In this document: positions 1 through 7,533 of the stretch, one piece after another
How positions within the stretch are numbered: the first letter of the stretch is position 1
Layout: each line of letters starts with the position of its first letter
Assembly: GCA_903859075.1 (NCBI GenBank)
Contig: CAIOLF010000003.1
Span: 1-43,968 of the forward strand
Length of the DNA: 43,968 nucleotides
Reading direction: 5' to 3'
Source of the DNA: Candidatus Buchananbacteria bacterium
Lineage (GTDB): Bacteria; Patescibacteriota; Patescibacteriia; 2-01-FULL-39-33
Notes under the pieces: generated by a model
The model's database searches: none
Seen by the model: only the letters and a program-made list of their open reading frames with translations
What the model was told of the DNA's origin: nothing
Made by a program: the position numbers and the translations under genes

Positions 1-1421
1 TCCGTGCGCGATGGCGGCGTGCTGACGATTATCTTGGTCTTTTTCTGATCGACGATCGGCGCGGTCTGGTCTATTTCCAATTTATAAACGGAAGAAGTGG
101 CGATCTCCCCTCCCCTGACCGACTTCAAAATCAGTTCATGCCGGCCTTCTTCAAGATTCACTATGCTTTCAAAATAACCGCCGGCATTTTTTATTATTGA
201 TTCAATCTGTTTATCTTTATCAATTATATAGATTTTTTCCGCTTCCGGAGCCAGGATTTTCAATGTGAGCTCGCTGTCTTTAAAAATTGAGCTGGATTCC
301 GGATAAATTAGAGTCGGCTTGACTAGCGGCGCTGAGGCTGTTTTTTGCCCCAAGATCCTGGCGGGAGCGTTGTTCTTTCTCAATTGATCGGCAAGAGTGT
401 TTTGGGGCTCAGTGGTTATTTGCCTGACAATTTTGGTTTGGTAATTGCTTTCGGTAGCGGTTTTAGGAGAACCAAAAAATTGCGCGACAAAAGTAGTATC
501 ATGATCATAATAGCTGCCGGAGATCATGGCGACGCCGATTTCCCTGTAGCTAGGGTCGATTATATTGGTATAATGGGTTTTGCTTTTAGTCCAGGCGTTC
601 ATGACTTGATTGGCGTCGCTAAAGCCCATGGCCAGGTTTTCGCCGGCTACGTCATAGCTGTAATTGACGTTTTTGAGCCAATAATTGAGAGTATGGCCGC
701 GCGGACTGGTATGGGAAAAGTACTGGTTGATGACCATGTCTTTGGCCTTATTAGCGGCCGCGTCAGCTAGTTTATTGCTGACTATGAGTTTATTTAGCCC
801 CAGACTGCCGCGGATTTCATTGGTTAGGGCGACGATTTTTTGCGATTGTTCGCTGGCGATGTCCGGCGTCAGCCAGGCGCTTAGAGGAATTATGGCGATA
901 GTGAGCATTACTACCGCCTTGATAACCATAGCCGTGATTGAATACCAAGCAATGCGGTGCGGCTTGAGAAAATTCGGCTGGAAATTATTGCCAAAATAAG
1001 GAATAAACAGATCCTTGAGCAGGCCTTGCCCGCGGGGGTTGCGGCCTAATTTTACTTCTTCGCCATCAGTAAGGCCGTTTTTATTGGTATCAGGATCGCG
1101 GGGATCGGTTTGAAACAATTTTATTTCCTCGTAATCTGATAACCCGTCATGATCAGTATCGGGATCGAGCGGATCGGTGCCATAGAGATATTCTTGGTAG
1201 TCGGACAGGCCATCGCGATCAGTGTCCTTAGTGAGCCGGACGATACTTCTTTCCAAGCTATTTTTTCCGGTGATCTGTTTTTTGGCGGTTTTTTTCTTTA
1301 CAGCTTTTTTGGCAACCCTTTTAGCCGCCACCCGGACTTTTTTTTGCGATTGTTTAGCGGTTTTTTTGAGTTCACGCAAATAACCGGCCAGAATCTTTTT
1401 TCTGATTGGCTTTAAAGTCAT
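1..1421 (-). CDS. Membrane-anchored CAP/SCP-domain protein with TSP3-like repeats (3' end cut by window)
   Basis: The reading frame is open from an ATG at 1421 to the window edge (about 473 codons, C-terminus missing). Visible in order: a very Lys-rich N-terminus (residues 1-50); three Asp-rich repeats of the DxDxDGLxD type (about 66-122), like thrombospondin type 3 or EF-hand-like calcium loops; one hydrophobic helix (about 163-183); a CAP/SCP domain (about 195-317) with the family signatures YFSHTSPRG, AGENLAMGF and an HYTNIIDPSYREIG stretch; then a beta-rich, probably Ig-like region (about 355-470). CAP domains in bacteria are usually extracytoplasmic and of unknown activity. The positive N-terminus predicts that the helix leaves the CAP domain outside. 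The Asp-rich repeats lie on the presumed inner side of the helix, which is unusual. An extended -10 lies 24 bp upstream. Domain call is firm; function is unknown. Confidence 0.85.
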   Translation of the reverse strand, partial: MTLKPIRKKILAGYLRELKKTAKQSQKKVRVAAKRVAKKAVKKKTAKKQITGKNSLERSIVRLTKDTDRDGLSDYQEYLYGTDPLDPDTDHDGLSDYEEIKLFQTDPRDPDTNKNGLTDGEEVKLGRNPRGQGLLKDLFIPYFGNNFQPNFLKPHRIAWYSITAMVIKAVVMLTIAIIPLSAWLTPDIASEQSQKIVALTNEIRGSLGLNKLIVSNKLADAAANKAKDMVINQYFSHTSPRGHTLNYWLKNVNYSYDVAGENLAMGFSDANQVMNAWTKSKTHYTNIIDPSYREIGVAMISGSYYDHDTTFVAQFFGSPKTATESNYQTKIVRQITTEPQNTLADQLRKNNAPARILGQKTASAPLVKPTLIYPESSSIFKDSELTLKILAPEAEKIYIIDKDKQIESIIKNAGGYFESIVNLEEGRHELILKSVRGGEIATSSVYKLEIDQTAPIVDQKKTKIIVSTPPSRT

Positions 1422-1444
1422 AATTAAATTATATTTACCGTTTA

Positions 1445-1453
1445 ATTATAACA
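1445..1453 (-). promoter_or_regulatory. Extended -10 promoter of the CAP-domain gene
   Basis: The minus strand reads TGTTATAAT, an extended -10 element. Transcription would start near 1438, about 17 nt before the ATG at 1421. No good -35 is seen, as expected when TGn is present. Confidence 0.5.
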
Positions 1454-1551
1454 CAAATTGTCCGCGTCAGCCAAATTAGTTTTCCACTTTTCACTAAAAG
1501 ATAATAGCAGCTCTCTTGGGGAAAGCTGTTACTAAAATTATCTAAATCAAA

Positions 1552-1579
1552 AGCTCGTCCCGCCATGGCGGGACGAGCT
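1552..1579 (-). terminator. Palindromic terminator after rplU
   Basis: A perfect 28-bp palindrome (arms of 12 bp around CATG) lies 8 nt beyond the L21 stop codon. On the minus strand it is followed by TTTGATTT. A second, weaker inverted repeat (about 1507-1531) follows. The position and GC-rich stem fit Rho-independent termination of rplU. Confidence 0.6.
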
Positions 1580-1587
1580 CGGGGACA

Positions 1588-1887
1588 TTAAATTTTGGTG
1601 ATCTCCACTTCTGTATAGTTCTGGCGATGCCCGAATTTCTTTTTTTCTCTGGTTTTGCGTTTGAATTTGACGCCGATCACTTTAGCTGCTCTTCCCTGCC
1701 TGACCGCCTTGCCTTGGACTTTGCCGGCTAGCGGGGTGCCGATTTCTACTTTATCGCCGTCGGCGACGAGCAGGGCATCAAACTCCACGGCAGCTCCATC
1801 AGCTACGTCCAACTTTTCAATCCTTAGTCTAGCTTTTTCGGCTACAACATATTGCTTGCCGCCGGTTTTAATGACTGCTAATTTCAT
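1588..1887 (-). CDS. rplU: 50S ribosomal protein L21
   Basis: The 99-residue protein begins MKLAVIKTGGKQYVV and ends in the basic KFGHRQNYTEVEI segment, both diagnostic of L21. Its length is normal for bacteria. L21 binds 23S rRNA in the large subunit. The usual partner gene rpmA (L27) is not next to it: downstream lies the CAP-domain gene. It has its own promoter just after secF and a strong palindromic terminator, so it is probably a single-gene transcript, perhaps with read-through from secDF. No Shine-Dalgarno is visible. Confidence 0.97.
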   Translation of the reverse strand: MKLAVIKTGGKQYVVAEKARLRIEKLDVADGAAVEFDALLVADGDKVEIGTPLAGKVQGKAVRQGRAAKVIGVKFKRKTREKKKFGHRQNYTEVEITKI

Positions 1888-1913
1888 TGTTTTGGTATTA
1901 TTTCAATTGTTTT

Positions 1914-1941
1914 AGTATAGCAGAATCCGCAAATTTGTCAA
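1914..1941 (-). promoter_or_regulatory. rplU promoter
   Basis: On the minus strand TTGACA (1936-1941), a 16-bp spacer and TATACT (1914-1919) preceded by TGC make a good sigma-70-type promoter. It abuts the secF stop codon. The predicted start near 1907 gives a 20-nt leader. Confidence 0.65.
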
Positions 1942-2850
1942 TTATTTGCTCTTGAGACGCTTAGCAAAGCGGTTCCAGTCAACGACTATCGGACTAGCGA
2001 CAAAAATCGAGGAATAGGTGCCGACAATGATGCCGGCGATAAGCGCCAAGACAAAATACCTAGTGCTGTCGCCGCCGAAGATGTACAGCGCCAATAATGC
2101 CAATAAAGTGGTTACAGAAGTATTGATTGAGCGGGAAACTGTCTGATTAACGCTGTCATTGACCACGTCTTCGAAATTACCGCTGTAATGCTTGGAGAGA
2201 TTTTCTCTGGTGCGGTCGAAAACGACGATCGTATCATGAACGGAAAAGCCCAAAACCGTCAGCAAGGCGGTAATAAATAAGCTATCCACTTCAATGCCCA
2301 TAAAATGACCCAGCAGCGAGAATAAGCCGGTGACAATTAAAATGTCATGAAGCAAGGCGACGACAGCGGCGACGCCGTATTTCCAAGAAGCGACCGGTTT
2401 GGAGACTTTGCGGAAAGCGTAAGCGATATATAAGATGATTGCCAGCGATGCCAGAATAAGCGCCAGCCAGGCTTTATTTTTCAATTCCTCGCCGATGACC
2501 GGGCCGACTGATTCAAAACGCAATTCTTTCACTTCTTGGCCTTGATTTTTATCTTTTAATTCTTTGATTATTTTTTGGTGGGTTTCTTCATCAACCGCCT
2601 TAAATCTCAGGATAATCCCCTTTTCGTCAGCGGTTTGGATTTTTAAGTCGCCCAGATTAAGATCAGCCAGCTGGCCGGAGACCTCATTATTGGCCGGCCG
2701 GCTATTGCTGAAATTGACTTCCGTCAAGCTGCCGCCGGTGAAATCCAAGCCCAGCTTGAGGCCCCACATCACCAAACTGACAATACTGATAATCGCCAGA
2801 ATTGCGGAAATGGAATAATTGATTTTTCGATTTTGGATTATTCTAAGCAT
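1942..2850 (-). CDS. secF: Protein translocase subunit SecF
   Basis: The 302-residue protein is typical SecF: one N-terminal membrane helix (about 13-32), the LGLDFTGGSLTEV motif opening the extracytoplasmic domain, and five C-terminal helices with the VLGFSVHDTIVVFDRTREN signature of the RND-like fold. With SecD it uses the proton-motive force to help pull exported proteins out of the SecYEG channel. It starts 3 nt after the secD stop, so the two are co-transcribed and probably translationally coupled. Confidence 0.97.
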   Translation of the reverse strand: MLRIIQNRKINYSISAILAIISIVSLVMWGLKLGLDFTGGSLTEVNFSNSRPANNEVSGQLADLNLGDLKIQTADEKGIILRFKAVDEETHQKIIKELKDKNQGQEVKELRFESVGPVIGEELKNKAWLALILASLAIILYIAYAFRKVSKPVASWKYGVAAVVALLHDILIVTGLFSLLGHFMGIEVDSLFITALLTVLGFSVHDTIVVFDRTRENLSKHYSGNFEDVVNDSVNQTVSRSINTSVTTLLALLALYIFGGDSTRYFVLALIAGIIVGTYSSIFVASPIVVDWNRFAKRLKSK

Positions 2851-2853
2851 AAA

Positions 2854-4674
2854 TTATTTTTTTACCCGATAAAGCCATCTGGCTTTACTAATGCGCCATT
2901 TGGCTGCCAGGATCAGCAATTGCCTGGTGATAGTAATGGCGGAAAACATGGAGACCAAGATGCCGATAGCCAGAGTGAAAGCAAAGCCGCGGATAATGCT
3001 GGAACCGAACCAGAAGAGAATCACGCAGGTGATCAGCGAGGAAATATTGGAGTCGCGGATGGAGCTCCAGGCGCGTCTGAAGCCCTCGTCAATGGCGTTG
3101 CCCAGCTCGCGGCCGCCTTTCAGCTCTTCTTTTAGGCGTTCAAAAATAAGCACATTGGCGTCCACGGCCATGCCGATAGACAGAATAAAGCCGGCAATGC
3201 CCGCCAAAGTCATCGTAACCGGAATCATCTTGAAAATAAATAAAGCGATAGTGGTGTAGATAAGCAAAGCAATCACTGACAGCACGCCCGGCAGACGGTA
3301 ATACAAAATCATAAAAATTGCCACCAGCAATAGACCGATCAGGCCGGCAAACAAGCTTTTATGCACCGATTCGTTGCCCAGTGTCGCTCCGACAGTGGTC
3401 TGAGAAATCAGGGTAATCGGTACCGGCAGAGCGCCGGCGTTAAGCCGTTGGGCCAATAACTTGGCCTCTTGCACGGTGAAATTGCCGCTAATAACGGCCT
3501 TGCCGGTCAGGATCGGTTCATTAACCCTGGGGGTACTGATGGGTTCGCCATCCAAGAAAATAGCGACCGGTTTGCCATTATTTCTGGTAGTAATCTCGCC
3601 GAATAACTTGGCGCCTTCATCATTGAATTCCAAAGAGACCTGGGCGCTGCCGGTAGTCTGATCAAATTCGATGCGAGCTTTTTTGAGCTGCTTGCCGGTC
3701 AGCTTCGTGCTGAGCCATTCCTGCTGTACGGTGATTCCCAAATCGGCGGCAGTTTTTGTCTTGAATAATATATGGCGGACATCGACAACTTTATTATCGC
3801 CCTCGCCGCTTAACGCCTCCAATTTTATGATGTGGTAGCCATAAACTGTTTTGACTAGCTCCGGATAAATTTCTCCCGGCTTCAGCTTGGTAAAAACCGC
3901 TTCATCAAATTCCGGCACGAATTGGCCTTTCTTAACGCCTTTATATAGGCCGCCGCTGTCCTTACTGCCCGGATCCTCGCTTAATTGCTTGGCCAGTGTG
4001 GCAAAGTCTTCGCCTTTTTTAATTTTATCAAGAGTATCTTGGGCATTTTTTAAAACATCAAAATTCATCTGATCCAATTGTTTTTGCTGATCGGCAGTCA
4101 ATTTGGTCGCGGCCGGATTTTCTTCTTTGAATTCCAAAAGCGGAGTCTCGCCGATCATCTTGATGGCGGCATTGACATCATAAACTCCGGCCAATTCCAC
4201 TAATACGCGCCAATTTCCGCCAACCTGATTAGTCTGGACTAATGGCTCGGAAACGCCCATGGCATTGACGCGGCGCTCAATAACATCGCGGACTCCGGAC
4301 AGCGAATCAGCCCGCTCGGCTTCCGGTACTTGGCTGACATCGGCATTATAAATAAGCTGGGTGCCGCCGAGCAGATCAAGACCGAGATGGAAATACGGGC
4401 CGTAACCGGGGAGCTCGATTTCTTTGATGCTTTTCCAAGCTAAGCGCTGGCTGTTGTCAACCGGGTTTTTTTGCCAGATCGGCCAGATTTTTAAGTCTTT
4501 AACTATCGGGACGGCTGAGAGCCCAGCATCTATGGCCGTAGTAATTTGATTTTTCTGGCCCAGCAGATCAATAAAACCGGTTATTAAAAATAAGATGATA
4601 ATACCAAAAATCGCCCAGCGAAGGCGGCTTCTTGGTCCGGTCTTGGTCATGCTTTCAAATAATTTCGAGGCCAT
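2854..4674 (-). CDS. secD: Protein translocase subunit SecD with an inserted parvulin-like domain
   Basis: The 606-residue SecD has an N-terminal helix (about 19-38), the FHLGLDLLGGTQL motif (95-107), the P1 region, and six C-terminal membrane helices (from about 438) with GMAVDANVLIFERLKEEL. Between TPLLEFKEE (about 177-185) and LTGKQLKKARIEFDQTTG (about 325-342), normally joined by a short loop, about 140 extra residues are inserted. They contain a PpiC/parvulin peptidyl-prolyl isomerase pattern: GEDFATLAKQLSEDPGS, GGLYKGVKKGQFVPEFDEAVF, YGYHIIKLE. The strand that normally opens the fold (VRHILFKTK, 299-307) comes last. The domain would sit outside the membrane at the translocon exit, suggesting a folding helper built into the export machine. 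SecDF function is firm; isomerase activity is inferred. Confidence 0.95.
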   Translation of the reverse strand: MASKLFESMTKTGPRSRLRWAIFGIIILFLITGFIDLLGQKNQITTAIDAGLSAVPIVKDLKIWPIWQKNPVDNSQRLAWKSIKEIELPGYGPYFHLGLDLLGGTQLIYNADVSQVPEAERADSLSGVRDVIERRVNAMGVSEPLVQTNQVGGNWRVLVELAGVYDVNAAIKMIGETPLLEFKEENPAATKLTADQQKQLDQMNFDVLKNAQDTLDKIKKGEDFATLAKQLSEDPGSKDSGGLYKGVKKGQFVPEFDEAVFTKLKPGEIYPELVKTVYGYHIIKLEALSGEGDNKVVDVRHILFKTKTAADLGITVQQEWLSTKLTGKQLKKARIEFDQTTGSAQVSLEFNDEGAKLFGEITTRNNGKPVAIFLDGEPISTPRVNEPILTGKAVISGNFTVQEAKLLAQRLNAGALPVPITLISQTTVGATLGNESVHKSLFAGLIGLLLVAIFMILYYRLPGVLSVIALLIYTTIALFIFKMIPVTMTLAGIAGFILSIGMAVDANVLIFERLKEELKGGRELGNAIDEGFRRAWSSIRDSNISSLITCVILFWFGSSIIRGFAFTLAIGILVSMFSAITITRQLLILAAKWRISKARWLYRVKK

Positions 4675-4707
4675 TTGACTGTGAATCAGGTAATTTAAAA
4701 CTATTTT

Positions 4708-4736
4708 ATTTTAGCAAAAAGAATTAAAAATCGCAA
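4708..4736 (-). promoter_or_regulatory. secD promoter
   Basis: On the minus strand TTGCGA (4731-4736), a 17-bp spacer and TAAAAT (4708-4713) with TGC in front form an extended -10 promoter. It predicts a 27-nt leader for secD. Confidence 0.55.
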
Positions 4737-4766
4737 GACCCTAAGAAAATAAGTAAGAAAATCAAT

Positions 4767-4788
4767 AAAAAACCCGCCTTTTGGCGAG
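4767..4788 (-). terminator. Terminator of gap
   Basis: Reading leftward, CTCGCC-AAAA-GGCGGG (one G-T pair) is followed by six T. It lies 25 nt past the GAPDH stop codon. Confidence 0.8.
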
Positions 4789-4812
4789 ATTTTTAAAGTT
4801 TTTGGGCAGTTT

Positions 4813-5817
4813 TTAGACAGCTAAAGCCATTTCTACCAGCCGGTTGGAATAACCCCACTCATTGTCATACCACGCGAGGATTTTTACCAGATTGCCGCCG
4901 ACCACCCGGGTAAATTTAAGATCAATAATCGCCGATTGAGTCGTGCCGATGATGTCAGTGGAGGCCAGTTCGTCATCCGGGCCGGTCACCCCCAGAATAT
5001 TCTTGTACATCGGGTGGCTGGAAAATTTTTTGAAAGTTTTATTTATTTCCTCAACGGTCGTATTTTTCTTTAGTATCGCGGTGATATCCGACAGTGAGCC
5101 GCAAATCACGGGAACACGGATGGAAATTCCGTCGAATTTATCTTTTAATTCGGGAATCGTCAGAATAGTGGCTTTGGCGGCACCGGTGGTTGAGGGCGCC
5201 ATATTGGCGGCACCGGCTCTCCCCCGCCGCAAATCTTTGGAGTCGGGGCCGTCTACCAATTTCTGGCTCGCCGTATAGGCATGAACAGTAGTCATGATTG
5301 CTTTCTCGACGCCGTAGACAGAATGCAATATCTGCATCACCGGAGAAATACAGTTAGTAGTGCAGGAAGCATTGGAAACTATCTTATCATTTTTGCCCAG
5401 TGTTTTTTTGGTCAGCTCCGTGCCAAAAACCAGCGTCTGCACCTCGTCTTTGGCGGGTGCCGATAAGACGACTTTTTTAGCCCCGGCTTTGAGGTGCAGC
5501 TGCAAATCAGCTTTTTTTTCAAAAACTCCAGTGCATTCCAAAACAACATCAACTCCGATTTTTTTCCAAGGCAACTTGGCCGGATCTTTTTTGGCAAAGA
5601 CGGGATATTTTTTGCCGTCTACGATGATATTTTTGGCGTCATAACCGACTTTATGCCCATAGCGTCCATAGGCAGAATCATAGCGCAACATATAGGCCAA
5701 AGTTCGGGTATCAGTCAGATCATTGATGGCGACCACCTGGGCGTTTTTTTTGGTCAGGGCGATTTTGAAGGCAGAGCGGCCGATGCGGCCGAAGCCGTTG
5801 ATGGCGATTTTTATCAT
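4813..5817 (-). CDS. gap: Glyceraldehyde-3-phosphate dehydrogenase, type I
   Basis: The 334-residue enzyme has the NAD-binding start INGFGRIGRS (7-15), the acidic residue in AINDLTD expected for NAD use, the catalytic SNASCTTNC motif with Cys152, and the C-terminal WYDNEWGYSNR. It oxidises glyceraldehyde-3-phosphate to 1,3-bisphosphoglycerate. The gene stands alone between its own promoter and terminator, while the later glycolytic genes lie together at 20.7-27.3 kb. It is divergent to the GC-richer gene at 6080. No Shine-Dalgarno is visible. Confidence 0.97.
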   Translation of the reverse strand: MIKIAINGFGRIGRSAFKIALTKKNAQVVAINDLTDTRTLAYMLRYDSAYGRYGHKVGYDAKNIIVDGKKYPVFAKKDPAKLPWKKIGVDVVLECTGVFEKKADLQLHLKAGAKKVVLSAPAKDEVQTLVFGTELTKKTLGKNDKIVSNASCTTNCISPVMQILHSVYGVEKAIMTTVHAYTASQKLVDGPDSKDLRRGRAGAANMAPSTTGAAKATILTIPELKDKFDGISIRVPVICGSLSDITAILKKNTTVEEINKTFKKFSSHPMYKNILGVTGPDDELASTDIIGTTQSAIIDLKFTRVVGGNLVKILAWYDNEWGYSNRLVEMALAV

Positions 5818-5847
5818 ATGGCTTAAGTGTTAGATTTAATTGATTTA

Positions 5848-5856
5848 ATTATAACA
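5848..5856 (-). promoter_or_regulatory. Extended -10 promoter of gap
   Basis: The minus strand reads TGTTATAAT, the same extended -10 seen before the CAP gene and the second iPGM. It lies 31 bp upstream of the gap ATG. No convincing -35 is present. Confidence 0.55.
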
Positions 5857-5881
5857 AAAGTTGATGAATATTGACAGACAC

Positions 5882-5910
5882 TTGGCATAATTATCTAAAT
5901 TTGCTATAAT
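5882..5910 (+). promoter_or_regulatory. Promoter of the orphan gene at 6080
   Basis: TTGGCA (5882-5887), 17 bp and TGC-TATAAT (5905-5910) make a near-consensus promoter. Transcription from about 5917 gives an unusually long 163-nt leader. Confidence 0.75.
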
Positions 5911-5967
5911 GCGACGTAGGTTAAATCATGGCTCTTTAGTAATAAAACAAGGCATTTGCGGGGAATT

Positions 5968-6022
5968 ATGCTTACATCCTTTAGATTATGAAGAAAATTT
6001 GCAACCTAAAGGATGTAAGCAT
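5968..6022 (+). promoter_or_regulatory. Long leader hairpin before the gene at 6080
   Basis: A perfect 17-bp inverted repeat (5968-5984 with 6006-6022) encloses a 21-nt loop inside the predicted leader RNA. No T-run follows, so it is not a terminator. It could stabilise the mRNA or bind a regulator. Confidence 0.6.
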
Positions 6023-6079
6023 TGAAATTGGGCAAGAATTGGCAGAGACAGGGCAAACCTGAAGAAGGAGAACCACGGC

Positions 6080-6529
6080 ATGGCTAAGACATACCCGCAA
6101 GTGGGAGAAGTTATTGAGTTGACGCTCAATGGCGATGATCCCAAGAATGTTCCGCTTGGCATGGTCAGAGATTTCGGCTACTACTCCGACGGCTGGAAGC
6201 ACAAAGGCAAAACCGTCACAGGAACGCAGACGCGCCGGTTCATGCTCGTTAAGGTTGGCTATCAGTCCAATCTGGCTGAAGCCAGGAAGGCGCTGGAAAC
6301 GGCTCACGGCCCCACGCCTGAGGGCCAGTGGCTACAGGCCTTCCGAGCCGAGTACCCCACACCCGATGGCAATGGCCCCGTCGGCATTGCCGATTCTGCG
6401 TGGGCCGGTCCGCGCGGCTATGCCGACTTTCCGTTTGTGGGCTCGAACGGCAGGCCGCGCTTCGGCTGGCCTGGCCGCGGTCTCCGTGAGGCTTGGCGTT
6501 GGCTCGTTCCCGCCCCCGTCGGCAAGTAA
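6080..6529 (+). CDS. Orphan GC-rich small protein, function unknown
   Basis: The 149-residue protein has no domain I recognise. The start is well set by GAAGGAG 9 nt upstream of the ATG. The N-terminal half is mixed alpha/beta-like. The C-terminal half (about 90-145) is rich in Gly, Pro and aromatics, with WAGPRG, FPFV, FGW and a final WRWLV, and no membrane helix. Base composition is clearly GC-richer than neighbouring housekeeping genes, and the overlapping alternative frames (6129-6611 plus, 6332-6727 minus) are a by-product of this. It has its own promoter, hairpin leader and terminator, and lies between divergent gap and convergent ricT. This is the layout of an independent cassette, possibly acquired. 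It is probably soluble. Confidence 0.75.
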   Translation: MAKTYPQVGEVIELTLNGDDPKNVPLGMVRDFGYYSDGWKHKGKTVTGTQTRRFMLVKVGYQSNLAEARKALETAHGPTPEGQWLQAFRAEYPTPDGNGPVGIADSAWAGPRGYADFPFVGSNGRPRFGWPGRGLREAWRWLVPAPVGK

Positions 6530-6591
6530 CTTTCGGCCTTCGGACTCTGGGACGCTGGAAGCTTTGGGCGCCTTGTTTCCCTTGAATTCTG

Positions 6592-6629
6592 GCTCCGCTT
6601 GGTCAGTATGACTAGCGGGGCTTTTTTTT
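6592..6629 (+). terminator. Terminator of the orphan gene at 6080
   Basis: GCTCCGCT (6592-6599) pairs with AGCGGGGC (6614-6621, one G-T pair), with an inner GTCA/TGAC pairing. Eight T follow. Confidence 0.85.
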
Positions 6630-6654
6630 ATTTGATTTCTATTATCATAAAAAA

Positions 6655-6683
6655 ACTGCCGACACGTAAGCCGGCAGTTTTTT
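6655..6683 (-). terminator. Terminator of the rpsB-tsf-ricT operon
   Basis: ACTGCCG (6655-6661) pairs with the inverted arm at 6672-6678, with A and T runs on both flanks. It can stop transcription from either side and lies 13 nt past the ricT stop. Confidence 0.85.
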
Positions 6684-6695
6684 ATAAAGTAAAAT

Positions 6696-7523
6696 TTATT
6701 TTTCCTTCTCAGCTTCCTTATTAACAATCGGTATCTCCACGATTATCGGCTTATCCCCTTCTTTTTCCGGATCAAGGCGGACGTTGACGCTGCCGCGCAG
6801 GACATGCCAGCCGATGACTTCGCCGCGGCCGTGTTTGGTGCGTACCCGGGTGCCTACGGCCGGTAGCTTGCCAATTAATTCCTGATAATGTGATTCTTCA
6901 TAAGCCAGGCAGCACTTGAGGCGGCCGCAGACGCCGGAGAGGCGCTCCGAGCCGCGATGGACTACTTGCTGGTGCTCGGCAAACTCGCTCGTCACGTTGC
7001 CGAGTTTTTTCAGGTGTCCGATACAGCACTGCGTCAAGCCGCAACAGCCGATGTCGCCGGTGATTTTGGCTTCATCGCGCACGCCCAATTGGTGGAGGCG
7101 GATATTTTTTTGATAGTGGCGGCTGAGGTCTTTGACCAGTTCGCGGAAATCGACGCGGCCGTCGGCAATAAAAGCAAAGGTGACCCGCTGGCCGTCGAGC
7201 GAAGTGTGGACGTCAACCAGCTTCATTTCCAGATTATGTTTTTTAATGGCGCGATGGCAATACTCCAAGACAGCTTCCGCGTCTCGGTTATTGGCGTTAT
7301 TGCTAGAGAAGTCTTCGGCCGAAGCGACCCGTTCAACAATATTGCCTATAGGTGTTTCTTGGAGCTGAGCCTCAGTCAGCTCCTGGAATTCGATTATTTT
7401 TCCCAGTTCTTGCCCGTGTTCGCAGGCAATGGCTACAGAGTCGCCCAGGGACAGCCGCAGTCCGTTGGGATTAAGCGCCATGATTCTTTCCCAGGCATTG
7501 ATTGATATGAGTATTGCTTGCAT
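6696..7523 (-). CDS. ricT: PSP1-domain protein, RicT/YaaT family
   Basis: The 275-residue protein (ATG at 7523; an upstream in-frame ATG at 7553 would overlap tsf) matches the PSP1 C-terminal family: the basic VDVHTSLDGQRVTFAF region, then DIGCCGLTQCCIGHL and LSGVCGRLKCCLAYEE. Those Cys residues are the ones that in Bacillus RicT take part in Fe-S cluster binding. In Bacillus, RicT with RicA and RicF regulates RNase Y-dependent mRNA processing. RicA/RicF are not seen here. It is the third gene of the rpsB-tsf-ricT operon, 10 nt after tsf. Family is firm; role is by homology only. Confidence 0.88.
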   Translation of the reverse strand: MQAILISINAWERIMALNPNGLRLSLGDSVAIACEHGQELGKIIEFQELTEAQLQETPIGNIVERVASAEDFSSNNANNRDAEAVLEYCHRAIKKHNLEMKLVDVHTSLDGQRVTFAFIADGRVDFRELVKDLSRHYQKNIRLHQLGVRDEAKITGDIGCCGLTQCCIGHLKKLGNVTSEFAEHQQVVHRGSERLSGVCGRLKCCLAYEESHYQELIGKLPAVGTRVRTKHGRGEVIGWHVLRGSVNVRLDPEKEGDKPIIVEIPIVNKEAEKEK

Positions 7524-7533
7524 GTAATATTTT

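Noticed and set aside
6129..6727. Overlapping frames in both strands around the orphan gene at 6080
   Set aside because: They result from GC-rich sequence; only the 6080 frame has a strong ribosome-binding site, promoter and terminator in register.
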